Virus record (IMG/VR): IMGVR_UViG_3300025603_000096
Coordinates: 1 to 21,808 of that record
Origin: a virus
Direction: 5' to 3' (one strand)
DNA length: 21,808 bases
The notes beneath the pieces are model-generated. The model worked only from the letters and a program-made list of their open reading frames with translations. It ran no database searches and was not told the DNA's origin. Position numbers and translations under genes: made by a program. Shown piece by piece: positions 1-7,793 of this stretch. Every line of letters starts with the position of its first letter. Within the stretch, counting starts at the first letter, position 1.

Positions 1-5
1 GGATT

Positions 6-674
6 ATGGCTACATCCGGAAGCAAAGATTTTGAACTTGATGTTGCAGAGTATGTCGAAGAGGCATTTGAACGCTGCGGTCTTGAAGTTCGGACGGGTTA
101 CGATTTAAAATCCGCAAAGCGGTCTTTAAACCTTTTGCTGGCAGACTGGGCTAATCGGGGTCTGAATCAATGGACTATTAAACAGCGTACTCTTCCGATG
201 GTCACTGGAACAGGCGAATATGCTGTGGGCGCGGACGTTATTGATATTTTATCGGTAGTGGTTCAACGCGACGGCACGGATTTCTCTTTGTTACGGTTGA
301 GCCGGGATGGCTTTTTAACGATACCCAATAAAACGACACAAGGTCGTGTTAATCAATTTTTCTTAGATAGACAAGTTACACCTCAGTTAAAGCTTTGGCC
401 TGTTCCGGACAATAGCACCGATGTTGTCTATTACGACGCTTTAACGCGCATGGACGACGCGGACATATACACGAACACAATGGACATGCCCTTCAGGTTT
501 TATCCATGTTTAGCGGCAGGTTTAGCCTATTATATTGCCTTAAAAAGGGCTCCCAATCGCGTTCAGGTCCTAAAAGGACTCTATGAGGAGGAGTTTGAAA
601 GAGCTGCTACTGAAGATAGAGACCGCGCATCCTTTAATGTTGCACCTCAGTTCAACTATTATGGGAGGGGCTGA
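6..674 (+). CDS. Head-tail adaptor / connector protein (P22 gp4-like)
   Basis: A 222-aa protein that I take to be a ring-forming adaptor between portal and tail. What can be seen: a helical N-terminal third (about residues 8-60, with the motif ADWANRGLNQW at 46-56), a beta-rich middle (65-145) containing LKLWPVPD at 128-135, and a helical C-terminal part (165-205). This layout and size are typical of the adaptor or tail-accessory proteins of short-tailed marine phages. The next large gene but one (973-1623) has the same layout. The ATG lies five bases from the window edge, so its ribosome binding site is not visible. The stop overlaps the next start (TGATG), which implies translational coupling. 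The family is assigned by layout, not by a diagnostic residue; the virion role is fairly safe, the exact gp4 equivalence less so. Confidence 0.72.
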   Translation: MATSGSKDFELDVAEYVEEAFERCGLEVRTGYDLKSAKRSLNLLLADWANRGLNQWTIKQRTLPMVTGTGEYAVGADVIDILSVVVQRDGTDFSLLRLSRDGFLTIPNKTTQGRVNQFFLDRQVTPQLKLWPVPDNSTDVVYYDALTRMDDADIYTNTMDMPFRFYPCLAAGLAYYIALKRAPNRVQVLKGLYEEEFERAATEDRDRASFNVAPQFNYYGRG

Positions 675-976
675 TGGCCAAGTTTGCTTCTGGAAAGGAA
701 TCGTGGGCTATCTCCGACAGATCGGGATTTCGCTATCCCTATCGCTTAATGAAGCGAGAATGGAATGGCCTGTTGGTTGGTCCAGATGAGTTTGAACCCA
801 AACAGCCTCAGTTAGGACCTTTCCGTAAGGTAAATGATCCTCAAGCACTCCAAAATGCGCGACCTGATAGGGTTGAGCCTTTGGATGTTTACGTTGGATT
901 GCCTTTAGTAATTGCACCAAATTTAAGACCGGTACAAGGTTTTGGCCAAACTGGATCAGTGACGGTAACAACATGA
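674..976 (+). CDS. Small conserved virion-module protein, unknown function
   Basis: A 100-aa protein starting inside the stop of the preceding adaptor gene and ending in an ATGA overlap with the second adaptor, so it sits between two connector genes and is probably co-translated. The N-terminal half is rich in aromatic and basic residues (SGFRYPYRLMKREWNG, residues 17-32). The C-terminus, GQTGSVTVTT (91-100), resembles one unit of the 22-residue repeats in the protein at 2371-3075, and also the end of the small protein at 7790-8086. No enzyme motif, signal peptide or membrane segment is visible. A minor structural or assembly role next to the connector is an inference from position. I do not recognise a named family. 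Confidence 0.75.
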   Translation: MAKFASGKESWAISDRSGFRYPYRLMKREWNGLLVGPDEFEPKQPQLGPFRKVNDPQALQNARPDRVEPLDVYVGLPLVIAPNLRPVQGFGQTGSVTVTT

Positions 977-1623
977 GTTTTACTTACGCACAGCTTAAAC
1001 AAGTTATTCAGGACTACACCGAGAATAACGAAACGTCTTTCGTCAATAATTTGCCTATTTTTATTACGCAGGCAGAGGAAAGAATCCTTAAGAACGTCCA
1101 ATTAAGCCTGTTCCGAAAGAACGTTAACGGCGCAATGACCGCTAGTAACCGGTTTTTGGCGGCCCCCAGTGACTTTTTAGCGCCTTTTTCGCTATCTTTT
1201 GTGGATGGAAACAGCGACCACGTGTTTTTACAGTTTAAAGACCCGGATTTCGTTCAAACTTTTAACCCAAAAGCTGCCACTACGGGTGATCCACGGTTTT
1301 ATGCGGTATTTGACGTAGATAACTTTATACTAGGCCCTACCCCTGATGGCGCGTATACTGTAGAGCTTCATTATTTCTACCGTCCGGCTAGTTTGACGGC
1401 TGGTGCCGAATCTGCGACAACATGGCTTAGTACAAACGCTGAGATAGCCTTATTATATGGTTGTTTGGTAGAAGCGTACATATACATGAAGGGTGAAGCC
1501 GATATGATGGCCATTTACGAGAAACGGTTTGTCGAAGCGCTTACTGGAATGAAGATGTTAGGTGAGGCTAAAGAAGTAACGGACGAATACCGTACTGGCC
1601 AAGTAATCAGGCCTAAACAATGA
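973..1623 (+). CDS. Second head-tail adaptor protein (SU10-adaptor/gp4-like)
   Basis: A 216-aa protein likely to form a second ring or the next stage of the connector. It has an N-terminal helix that begins like many phage adaptors (SFTYAQLKQVIQDYTEN, residues 2-18), then LPIFITQAEERILK (27-40), a beta-rich centre with FLAAPSDFLAPFSL (61-74) and FILGPTPDGAYTVELHYFYRP (118-138), and a C-terminal helical region (155-190). The pattern of helix, beta strands with a P-x-PD turn, then helices repeats that of the 6-674 gene, so the two are probably diverged paralogues. It overlaps both neighbours through ATGA. The role as a virion adaptor is well supported by family resemblance. Which of the two binds the portal cannot be told from the sequence. 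Confidence 0.75.
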   Translation: MSFTYAQLKQVIQDYTENNETSFVNNLPIFITQAEERILKNVQLSLFRKNVNGAMTASNRFLAAPSDFLAPFSLSFVDGNSDHVFLQFKDPDFVQTFNPKAATTGDPRFYAVFDVDNFILGPTPDGAYTVELHYFYRPASLTAGAESATTWLSTNAEIALLYGCLVEAYIYMKGEADMMAIYEKRFVEALTGMKMLGEAKEVTDEYRTGQVIRPKQ

Positions 1624-1916
1624 GTGCCGTCGCCTTAGAACTAACCGTCCCTGTCTTCAAGGTGAATGTACACACCACTAGCGGACGAGGTTTTACCCCG
1701 CAGGAAATTGCGGAGAGATGCGCTAATTCAATTATTGCCATTTCGGACGACGCTAACCCTGCCATTAGGGCGCAAGCCCATGCTTTTCGTGGGCAACTAC
1801 TAAAAACCCTAGAATTTTACATGCGTGAAGCTATTAAGTCTGATAGGACGACGGTGCATAACGCTTTAACTGACGCAGGCCATACCGAGCTTGCTAACTA
1901 TATAAGGAGAATGTGA
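1620..1916 (+). CDS. Conserved small helical phage protein
   Basis: A 98-aa mostly helical protein. Its most distinctive part runs from FTPQEIAERCANSIIAI (residues 26-42) to LTDAGHTELANYIRRM (83-98), and includes REAIKSDRTTVHNAL (69-83). From memory, similar short proteins are common beside connector genes in marine phages, but I know of no experimental function. It has no signal peptide or membrane segment. It starts in an ATGA overlap with the preceding adaptor and ends with ATGTGA, just before the ATG of the next gene. A role in capsid or connector assembly is inferred only from location. The gene itself is very likely real because of the overlaps and the good codon structure. Confidence 0.75.
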   Translation: MSAVALELTVPVFKVNVHTTSGRGFTPQEIAERCANSIIAISDDANPAIRAQAHAFRGQLLKTLEFYMREAIKSDRTTVHNALTDAGHTELANYIRRM

Positions 1917-1918
1917 CC

Positions 1919-2371
1919 ATGTCTTTTTCAGGAAACTTCATGTGTACCAGTTTTAAGAAAGAACTGATGTATGGTGCCCACGACTTCGACGCTTCCACCG
2001 GCGATACATTTAAGATCGCTCTCTATACTAACTCGGCGACGATGACTGCGGCGACAACGGCGTATTCAGCGAGCAACGAAACTAGCGGAACAGGTTATGT
2101 GGCGGGCGGCGAGGTATTAACTGCGGTAGACCCGACATCTTCTGGAACTACCGCTTTAACTGATTTCACTGATGCAACGTGGTCAACGGCTACGATTACG
2201 GCTCGTGGGGCGTTGATTTATAATACTACGCCTAACACAACCTCAATCGCTCTCACCAACCCTGCTGTAATAGTGTTGGATTTCGGTGGAGATAAGACTT
2301 CAACGGCGGGTGATTTTACCGTAGTTTTTCCAGCGGCTGATGCCAGTAATGCGATTATTCGGATAGCCTAA
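1919..2371 (+). CDS. Beta-rich virion structural protein
   Basis: A 150-aa Thr/Ala/Ser-rich protein with short alternating strands and almost no charge, typical of a phage surface or tail component. Recognisable stretches are FKKELMYGAHDF (residues 12-23), GDTFKIALYTNSA (29-41), an ATWSTATITARGALIY stretch near residue 95, and the end DASNAIIRIA. From memory, proteins of this pattern are widespread in phage virion modules and are usually annotated only as structural. The start is set at ATG 1919 rather than GTG 1913: AAGGAG at 1904-1909 is 9 bases from the ATG but only 3 from the GTG. The stop overlaps the next gene (TAATG). It could be a head decoration or tail protein; I cannot tell which. 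Confidence 0.75.
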   Translation: MSFSGNFMCTSFKKELMYGAHDFDASTGDTFKIALYTNSATMTAATTAYSASNETSGTGYVAGGEVLTAVDPTSSGTTALTDFTDATWSTATITARGALIYNTTPNTTSIALTNPAVIVLDFGGDKTSTAGDFTVVFPAADASNAIIRIA

Positions 2372-3075
2372 TGGCTAATGTAACCGTCTCCTTCAAAGGT
2401 TGGAATTCTTCCAGTCAAAGTTGGGGCGGTGGGCCATGGGGCCAAGATGAAGGACTTCCTGCATCAACCGGAACTATAGGCACAGTAAGTGTTGTTGCTG
2501 CGGCTAATGTTCCGGCTACGGGACTACAAGCCGCAGGCAGCGTTGGATCGGTCACGATTAGTGCAGATGCAAACGCCGTTGTTACAGGTGTTGCTGTTAC
2601 AGGTGCCGTGGGTTCCGTCACGATTAGTGCAGATGCAAACGCCATTGTTACAGGTGTTGCGGCTACAGGTGCCGTGGGTTCCGTCACGATTAGTGCAGAT
2701 GCAAACGCCATTGTTACAGGTGTTGCGGCTACAGGTGCTATTGGTTCCGTCACGATTAGTGCAGATGCAAACGCCATTGTTACAGGTGTTGCGGCTACAG
2801 GTGCTATTGGTTCTGTTACAGTGGTGGCCGAGGCAAACACCGTTGTTAGTGGTGTTTCGGGAACAGGGCAAGTGGGTAGTGTTACGGTTGAATCCGACGC
2901 TATCGTTAGTGTAACAGGAGTCTATGCAACAGGTGTTGTGGGGCAAGTGCTGGTTTATGGGCGTATTGTGCCGGATCAAGATCCGAACTATACTGAGATA
3001 ATACCTAGTCAGTCGCCAACATGGTCGGACGAAGTGCCGAGCCAAAGTGCAAATTGGACACAAATAGCAGCGTGA
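2371..3075 (+). CDS. 22-residue-repeat beta protein of the virion module
   Basis: A 234-aa protein in three parts. The head (residues 1-31) is rich in Gly and Trp (SWGGGPWGQDEG). The centre (32 to about 197) has seven full 22-residue repeats and a partial eighth, with the core pattern GSVTISADANAIVTGVAATG. The tail (198-234) holds copies of a P-S-Q-S-x-x-W motif and ends WTQIAA. The regular V-x-V spacing with glycine turns suggests a stacked beta fold, perhaps a fibre shaft or appendage. It has a TAATG overlap with the gene before and lies just upstream of the tail fibre gene. Function is not known. A tail appendage or surface decoration is an inference from composition and position. The repeats make several spurious open frames on both strands here. 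Confidence 0.75.
   Translation: MANVTVSFKGWNSSSQSWGGGPWGQDEGLPASTGTIGTVSVVAAANVPATGLQAAGSVGSVTISADANAVVTGVAVTGAVGSVTISADANAIVTGVAATGAVGSVTISADANAIVTGVAATGAIGSVTISADANAIVTGVAATGAIGSVTVVAEANTVVSGVSGTGQVGSVTVESDAIVSVTGVYATGVVGQVLVYGRIVPDQDPNYTEIIPSQSPTWSDEVPSQSANWTQIAA
2464..2967 (+). repeat. Tandem 66-bp repeat array inside the 2371-3075 gene
   Basis: Units begin at 2464, 2530, 2596, 2662, 2728, 2794 and 2860, with a partial unit from 2926. Units starting at 2596, 2662 and 2728 are almost identical in DNA, including silent positions, while outer units are diverged. This points to recent expansion of the middle by unequal exchange or slippage. The period is a multiple of three, so copy number can change without breaking the frame. 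Confidence 0.9.
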
Positions 3076-3085
3076 GGAATTAGAA

Positions 3086-5308
3086 ATGCCTAGTACATAT
3101 ACCGTCAATCTTGGTATTGAACAACCAGCAACCGGTGAGCAGTCGGGAACGTGGGGAGATACGATCAATGACAACTCTACTATCCTAGACGAGGCCATTA
3201 ACGGCGTCGTTACGATAACCCTTGCCGCTGCAGGCTCTTTCGGCTCACCTAATCAAATCGCGATTACTAATGGTGCCTCTTCTGCGGGTCGTAATAAATG
3301 GATTGAATTTGCCGATGACGGCGATTTAGGGGCAGCGGCTTATGTTGAGCTAATTCCAAACGACGCGGAGAAAATATGCTTTATTCGCAATAGTCTCGCG
3401 GGTAGTCGATCAGTTTTCATTTTCCAAGGAACGTATGACGCGGCCCGCGACCTTGAGATTGCTGCGGGCACTGATGTGCTGGTTAAATTCAGCGGTGGTG
3501 GAAGTACGGCTACTGTCATTAACGTTTACGCCAACTTAAAGGTTGACGGAATAGTGGCTACTACGGCAGACATCAATGGTGGCACGATGGATTCGACCAC
3601 GATTGGTGGATCTACCGCTGCGGCGGTTACTGGTACAACAATTGTTGCTAACACTAGCCTTAACATTGCCGCCGATGGCGCGACGGTTACCGGCATCAAA
3701 GACGAAGACAACATGGCGTCTAACAGCGCCACCAAACTGGCCACTCAGCAGTCTATTAAGGCGTATGTTGACGCACAGGTAGCCACGGTCGATACGCTTT
3801 CGAAAGTCCTTGCTATTGGCAACACTTCTGGCAGCACGGATATCGACATGGATAATGCACAGAAGGTGCAATTCCGTGATGCCGCCATATACATTAACTC
3901 CAGCGTAGACGGCCAGCTAGATATTGTGGCAGATACTGAAATACAAATTGCAGCCACTACTATAGACATTAATGGGGCGGTCGCGCTTAATAGCGCATTA
4001 ACCACCACCTCTACTATAGATGGTCGGGACGTAGCCGCAGATGGTGTGACAGCAGATGCAGCACTACCAAAATCTGGCGGCACTATGACAGGTGCTATTA
4101 CAACGGCAGGAATATCATCGGTCACAGCAGGAACAGGCAATTTTGTGGCAGGCGCTGGCGCTGGCGACTCAATCGTTGCAGGTGGTAATAATAACACGCT
4201 GATTGGAAATGGTGCAGGAACTGCGATTACCACTGGATATAGCAACACAGCTAGTGGACAAGGCGCACTTTATAGCAACACGACAGGCGCTAATAACACA
4301 GCAAGTGGGTTTCGGGCGCTCTATACCAACACTACAGGTAGTACCAACACAGCTAGTGGGTTACAAGCACTCTATAGCAACACCACTGGTAGTGGAAACA
4401 CAGCTAGTGGAAAAAGCGCACTCTATAGCAACACCACGGGCGCTAATAACACGGCTAGTGGACAAAGCGCACTTCAAACCAACACTACTGGTACTAGCAA
4501 CACGGCTAGTGGAGTTAACGCACTTTATAACAACACCACGGGCGCTAATAACACGGCTAGTGGGCAAAGCGCACTTTATAGCAACACGACTGGATATAAT
4601 AACACGGCTAGTGGCCACACATCCCTTTATAACAACACCACGGGTCATAGCAACACGGCTAGTGGACAAGGCGCACTTTATAGCAACACGACAGGTCATA
4701 GCAACACAGCTAGTGGACTTAACGCGCTCTATAGCAACACGACAGGTCATAGCAACACAGCTAGTGGAAAAAGCTCGCTTTATAACAACACCACTGGTAG
4801 CGGAAACACAGCTAGTGGACTTAACGCACTCACGAGCAACACCACGGGTAGCGGAAACACAGCAATCAATCCGCTTAATTCAGCAGGCTCTAACGCACCA
4901 GTCTTCAACCCAACAACCGAAAATAACCGTTTTTGCATGGGTTCAACGGGTGTCACCAATGCCTACATTCAAGTGGCATGGACAGTTGTTTCAGATGCGA
5001 GGGACAAGATTAACTTCGCGCCTGTTCCCCACGGCCTTGAGTTTGTCAAAGCGTTGCAGCCCACGGCGTATCAGTTCCGCACTGCGCGGAACTCTGAAGA
5101 AACCAATGGCGGTGTGCGCTATGGCTTCAAAGCTCAAGACGTATTGGCGCTTGAGGGTGATAGCCCAGTCATTGTAGACAATGAAGACGAAGACAAACTT
5201 CGCATGGTGGATACAGCATTAATCCCAGTGCTTGTCAAAGCGTTACAAGAACTATCAACCAAAAACGATGCGCTTGAAGCGCGTTTAACCGCACTAGAAG
5301 GTAAATAA
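3086..5308 (+). CDS. Tail fibre with repeat shaft and C-terminal intramolecular chaperone (Peptidase_S74)
   Basis: A 740-aa trimeric-fibre-type protein. Residues 1 to about 155 look like the N-terminal virion-attachment domain of marine phage fibres (YTVNLGIEQPATGEQSGTWG at 5-24). A linker carries NSATKLATQQSIKAYVDAQV (213-232) and LPKSGGTMTGAITT, both usual in fibres. Residues 387-590 are twelve 17-residue repeats of the NTASGxxALYSNTTGxx type, which should form a stacked beta-roll. The last ~105 residues match the S74 self-cleaving chaperone: Ser636 and Lys641 in SDARDK fit the catalytic pair, followed by PTAYQFR, YGFKAQDV and a terminal coiled coil. In known members the chaperone guides trimer folding and is then cut off at that serine. 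GAGGA at 3074-3078 gives a good ribosome site. It is probably the receptor-binding fibre. Confidence 0.88.
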   Translation: MPSTYTVNLGIEQPATGEQSGTWGDTINDNSTILDEAINGVVTITLAAAGSFGSPNQIAITNGASSAGRNKWIEFADDGDLGAAAYVELIPNDAEKICFIRNSLAGSRSVFIFQGTYDAARDLEIAAGTDVLVKFSGGGSTATVINVYANLKVDGIVATTADINGGTMDSTTIGGSTAAAVTGTTIVANTSLNIAADGATVTGIKDEDNMASNSATKLATQQSIKAYVDAQVATVDTLSKVLAIGNTSGSTDIDMDNAQKVQFRDAAIYINSSVDGQLDIVADTEIQIAATTIDINGAVALNSALTTTSTIDGRDVAADGVTADAALPKSGGTMTGAITTAGISSVTAGTGNFVAGAGAGDSIVAGGNNNTLIGNGAGTAITTGYSNTASGQGALYSNTTGANNTASGFRALYTNTTGSTNTASGLQALYSNTTGSGNTASGKSALYSNTTGANNTASGQSALQTNTTGTSNTASGVNALYNNTTGANNTASGQSALYSNTTGYNNTASGHTSLYNNTTGHSNTASGQGALYSNTTGHSNTASGLNALYSNTTGHSNTASGKSSLYNNTTGSGNTASGLNALTSNTTGSGNTAINPLNSAGSNAPVFNPTTENNRFCMGSTGVTNAYIQVAWTVVSDARDKINFAPVPHGLEFVKALQPTAYQFRTARNSEETNGGVRYGFKAQDVLALEGDSPVIVDNEDEDKLRMVDTALIPVLVKALQELSTKNDALEARLTALEGK
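4244..4855 (+). repeat. Twelve tandem 51-bp repeats in the fibre shaft
   Basis: Twelve in-frame units of 51 bp encode NTASGxxALYSNTTGxx, where x positions vary (QG, FR, LQ, KS, VN, HT; AN, ST, SG, TS, YN, HS). A thirteenth degenerate start (NTAINP) follows at 4856. Neighbouring units around 4679-4780 share long identical stretches, so the array has probably been changing copy number. The variable residues occupy fixed places in each unit, which would put them on the same face of a beta-roll. Confidence 0.9.
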
Positions 5309-5309
5309 A

Positions 5310-5558
5310 ATGAACGAAAAAAGAACTGAAGTAGAATTACTAAAAGACTTTACAGCAATGGGTCACTCAATAGCACTCATCAACGATGTTATTGCAGGAG
5401 TAAGAATGGTCGATGAGACCGCTGAAGAAAGACAATCATGTGTAGATAGAAATGTCGAGCATCTTGTCTTAATGAAAGCAAAAGACGATTGGGGTAACGA
5501 AAGTATGGTAGACGCAGATAACGCTATCACTACAGGCAACGGTTACACAGCGGGTTAA
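5310..5558 (+). CDS. Small hypothetical phage protein (82 aa)
   Basis: An 82-aa acidic, mainly helical protein starting one base after the fibre stop, with AGAAGG at 5296-5301 as ribosome site. Visible features are a helix around ELLKDFTAMGHSIALINDVIAG (residues 9-30) and a C-terminal stretch with DDWGNESMVDADNAITTG. There are two cysteine-free halves joined near a single Cys (about residue 45), and no membrane segment. I do not recognise a characterised family. The tight spacing to the fibre gene suggests a fibre-assembly helper, or simply an accessory gene in the fibre-lysis gap; this is inference from position only. Confidence 0.65.
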   Translation: MNEKRTEVELLKDFTAMGHSIALINDVIAGVRMVDETAEERQSCVDRNVEHLVLMKAKDDWGNESMVDADNAITTGNGYTAG

Positions 5559-5578
5559 TAACAGATAGAGTACCCTAA

Positions 5579-5692
5579 GTGAGCGATACCGCCAAACGTA
5601 ACTTATTTAACGAGTTGCAAGAAGCTTTTAAAGCACTTACCGAGAGGAAACTAAAAGGATCACATGGAACTTATAAACTGGATAACAGCTAA
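5579..5692 (+). CDS. Possible 37-aa small protein (GTG start)
   Basis: A 37-codon frame beginning VSDTAKRNLFNELQEAF (first residue Met if GTG is used) and ending YKLDNS. Its last 29 bases overlap the start of the membrane protein at 5664, a normal arrangement in this genome. The composition is that of a short amphipathic helix with a basic end (ERKLKG). The upstream bases have no clear ribosome site, so translation would be weak or coupled to the preceding gene. It fills the otherwise empty gap after 5558. No family recognised. Confidence 0.4.
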   Translation: MSDTAKRNLFNELQEAFKALTERKLKGSHGTYKLDNS

Positions 5693-5843
5693 CTGGATGA
5701 TCTTGCTTGGGGCTGGCGTCAGTATCGCTTATATAATAGTGACAGTGACCCCCACTAAAAAAGATGATACGGTCTTTTGGAAGTATTACTCCAAGCTGAA
5801 GGCCGTATTGCCCACGCTGCCTAACTTTAAGAAAGACGACTAA
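5664..5843 (+). CDS. Small single-span membrane protein, holin-like
   Basis: A 59-aa protein. Residues 4-29 form one hydrophobic span containing ILLGAGVSIAYIIVTVT. A charged, lysine-rich tail follows (TKKDD at 31-35; FKKDD at the end). Size, a single N-terminal span and a polar C-terminus fit the small membrane proteins often found in phage lysis or tail regions, such as class III holins, but holins cannot be proved from sequence and no endolysin gene is visible nearby. Its ribosome site, AAAAGGA just before the ATG, is nearly the same as the one of the next gene (GAAAGGA), which supports the start. It could instead be an inner-membrane channel or anchor used during DNA entry. Confidence 0.65.
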   Translation: MELINWITANWMILLGAGVSIAYIIVTVTPTKKDDTVFWKYYSKLKAVLPTLPNFKKDD

Positions 5844-5867
5844 ACCCCTAATGAGTGAAAGGATCAA

Positions 5868-7793
5868 ATGCCGCTTACTAAGTTACAGTTACGCCCCGGA
5901 GTAAATCGAGAAACTACTTCGTACACAAATGAAGGGGGTTGGTACGACGGGGACAAGATAAGGTTCCGCTTTGGTACGCCTGAAAAAATAGGCGGATGGC
6001 AAAAGTTGTCCGAAGCCAGCTTTTTAGGCACCTCCCGAGCGCTTCATGCGTTCGTTGCGTTAAACGGCGACCGCTTTCTAGGTAATGGCACAAACCTAAA
6101 GTATTATATCGAAGAAGGTGGGGGCTATAATGACATTACGCCTTTACGACTCACTACATCTGCGGGAGACGTCACGTTTGCCGCGACCAACGGCTCTTCT
6201 ACTATCACTGTTACGGACACGAACCACGGGGCTAATGCCAACGATTTCGTGACTTTCTCCGGTGCAGCCTCGCTGGGCGGCACTATTACAGCGGTGGTCC
6301 TAAACCAAGAATATCAGATTGCAACGGTTACCAGTACGTCCGTTTTCACGGTAGTTGCCCGGGCCGTGGCCACTTTAAACGACATCACCGTTGACGGCCA
6401 ATATACACCTACGCCTGTTGTAGCTAACGCTTCCGACACGGGGAACGGCGGAGCGTCGGTCGTGGGCAACTACCAAGTTCAAACAGGATTAGACACCACT
6501 GTGTCTGGTACAGGTTGGGGTGCGGGAGCTTATTCTCGCGGCACGTGGGGATCGGGCTCTAGTCTTACGGCGGTTGGCGACATCCTGCGAATCTGGACCC
6601 ACGACAACTTTGGAGAAGATTTAATCCTTAACGTCCGCGATGGTGGTATCTACTATTGGGACAAATCAACAAGCTCGGCTCCTTTTGAGCGGGCCGTGGC
6701 GCTTTCTGAATTAGCGGGTGCTGACTCCGCTACGCCCACGATAGCCAAGCAAGTTTTAATTTCAGACCGCGACAGTCACGTTCTGGTGTTTGGGTGCGAT
6801 GCGCAGGACAATATTGGCGTACAAGACCCACTTTTGATCCGTTTTTCCGACCAAGGAAACCCTCTAATATGGTCGTCGCAAGCCACTAATACTGCTGGCG
6901 ATTTGCGTATTGGTACTGGTTCCGAAATTATTACAGCGGTTGAAACGCGTCAGCAAATCATAGTGTTCACCGACAGGTCGCTACATGCTATGCAGTATTT
7001 AGGTCCACCCTTTACCTTCGGTATTAGTATGCTGGCGGAAAACATCACTATAGCAAGTCCGCTTTCAGCGATTGCGGTAGATGACATGGTGTTTTGGATG
7101 GGTATAGAAGAGTTTTACGTTTATTCAGGGCAGGTACAGAAGTTACCTTGTTCTGTCCGCTCGTATGTGTTTAATGATTTTAATTATTCTCAAACAGAAA
7201 AAGTGGCTGCGGGCGTTAACTCTAGCTTCTCCGAAATATGGTGGTTTTATCCTTCGGCAACTTCAGAATCGATTGACCGCTATGTTATTTATAACTACCA
7301 AGAAAAGGCATGGTACTACGGCACCTTGACCCGCTCGGTGTGGATAGATCGGGGAATAGCCCCGTATCCTATTGCGGCGGCTCTGGATGGGTATCTGTAT
7401 TACCAAGAAATGGGTTCGGATGATGGCAGTAACAATCCGCCTTCGGGCATAGCGGCTTATATTGAAAGCAGTCAAATGTCTATTGGTGCGGGGGATGGTT
7501 TTGCTTTCTTAACGAGGCTTATACCAGACGTTACTTTTGAGGGGTCTAGTTCCCCTTCACCCGCCGTTTTAATGACGCTTGAAACTAGAAACTTCCCCGG
7601 TGCGGCATATACTGGCACAAAGAGTAGTACGGTTACGCGCTCCGCAACGGTGCCTGTAGAGCAGTTTACTGAGCAGGTATTTGTTCGGCTACGAGGCCGT
7701 TCTTTTGCCTTTACGATTAATTCGTCAGACACGGGCGTGGAATGGCGGTTGGGCACACCTCGTGTTGACATTAGGCAGGACGGTCGTCGATGA
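5868..7793 (+). CDS. Packaged-DNA stabilisation / tail hub protein (P22 gp10-like)
   Basis: A 641-aa beta-rich structural protein. Its N-terminus, PLTKLQLRPGVNRETTSYTN (2-21) followed by GGWYDGDKIRFRFGTPEKIGGW (23-44), is the hallmark opening of the gp10-like family in many short-tailed phages. In P22, gp10 forms the tail hub or nozzle below the gp4 ring and keeps DNA inside the head. The body shows repeated strands of a beta-propeller style (for example LVFGCDAQD, IIVFTDRSLHAMQYLGP, VFWMGIEEFYVYSGQV) and a GWGAGAYSRGTWG motif. It has a good ribosome site at 5858-5863 and an ATGA overlap with the next gene. The virion hub role is well supported by family; the nozzle geometry is inferred. Confidence 0.8.
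   Translation: MPLTKLQLRPGVNRETTSYTNEGGWYDGDKIRFRFGTPEKIGGWQKLSEASFLGTSRALHAFVALNGDRFLGNGTNLKYYIEEGGGYNDITPLRLTTSAGDVTFAATNGSSTITVTDTNHGANANDFVTFSGAASLGGTITAVVLNQEYQIATVTSTSVFTVVARAVATLNDITVDGQYTPTPVVANASDTGNGGASVVGNYQVQTGLDTTVSGTGWGAGAYSRGTWGSGSSLTAVGDILRIWTHDNFGEDLILNVRDGGIYYWDKSTSSAPFERAVALSELAGADSATPTIAKQVLISDRDSHVLVFGCDAQDNIGVQDPLLIRFSDQGNPLIWSSQATNTAGDLRIGTGSEIITAVETRQQIIVFTDRSLHAMQYLGPPFTFGISMLAENITIASPLSAIAVDDMVFWMGIEEFYVYSGQVQKLPCSVRSYVFNDFNYSQTEKVAAGVNSSFSEIWWFYPSATSESIDRYVIYNYQEKAWYYGTLTRSVWIDRGIAPYPIAAALDGYLYYQEMGSDDGSNNPPSGIAAYIESSQMSIGAGDGFAFLTRLIPDVTFEGSSSPSPAVLMTLETRNFPGAAYTGTKSSTVTRSATVPVEQFTEQVFVRLRGRSFAFTINSSDTGVEWRLGTPRVDIRQDGRR

Noticed and set aside
1913-1918. GTG start for the 150-aa structural protein
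   Set aside because: Only 3 bases from the AAGGAG ribosome site; ATG 1919 is at 9 bases and gives the usual N-terminus.
2415-3198. Long open frames on both strands over the 66-bp repeats (for example 2415-2840 and 2524-3198 leftward, 2489-2914 rightward)
   Set aside because: They are open only because a 66-bp unit without stops is repeated; the 2371-3075 frame has the overlap with its upstream neighbour and the sensible protein.
2464-4855. CRISPR array
   Set aside because: The 66-bp and 51-bp repeats are direct tandem coding repeats with no unique spacers.
4203-5177. 324-codon rightward frame and 129-codon leftward frame (4361-4750) inside the fibre gene
   Set aside because: Shadow frames of the 51-bp repeats. 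The fibre frame carries recognisable domains at both ends.
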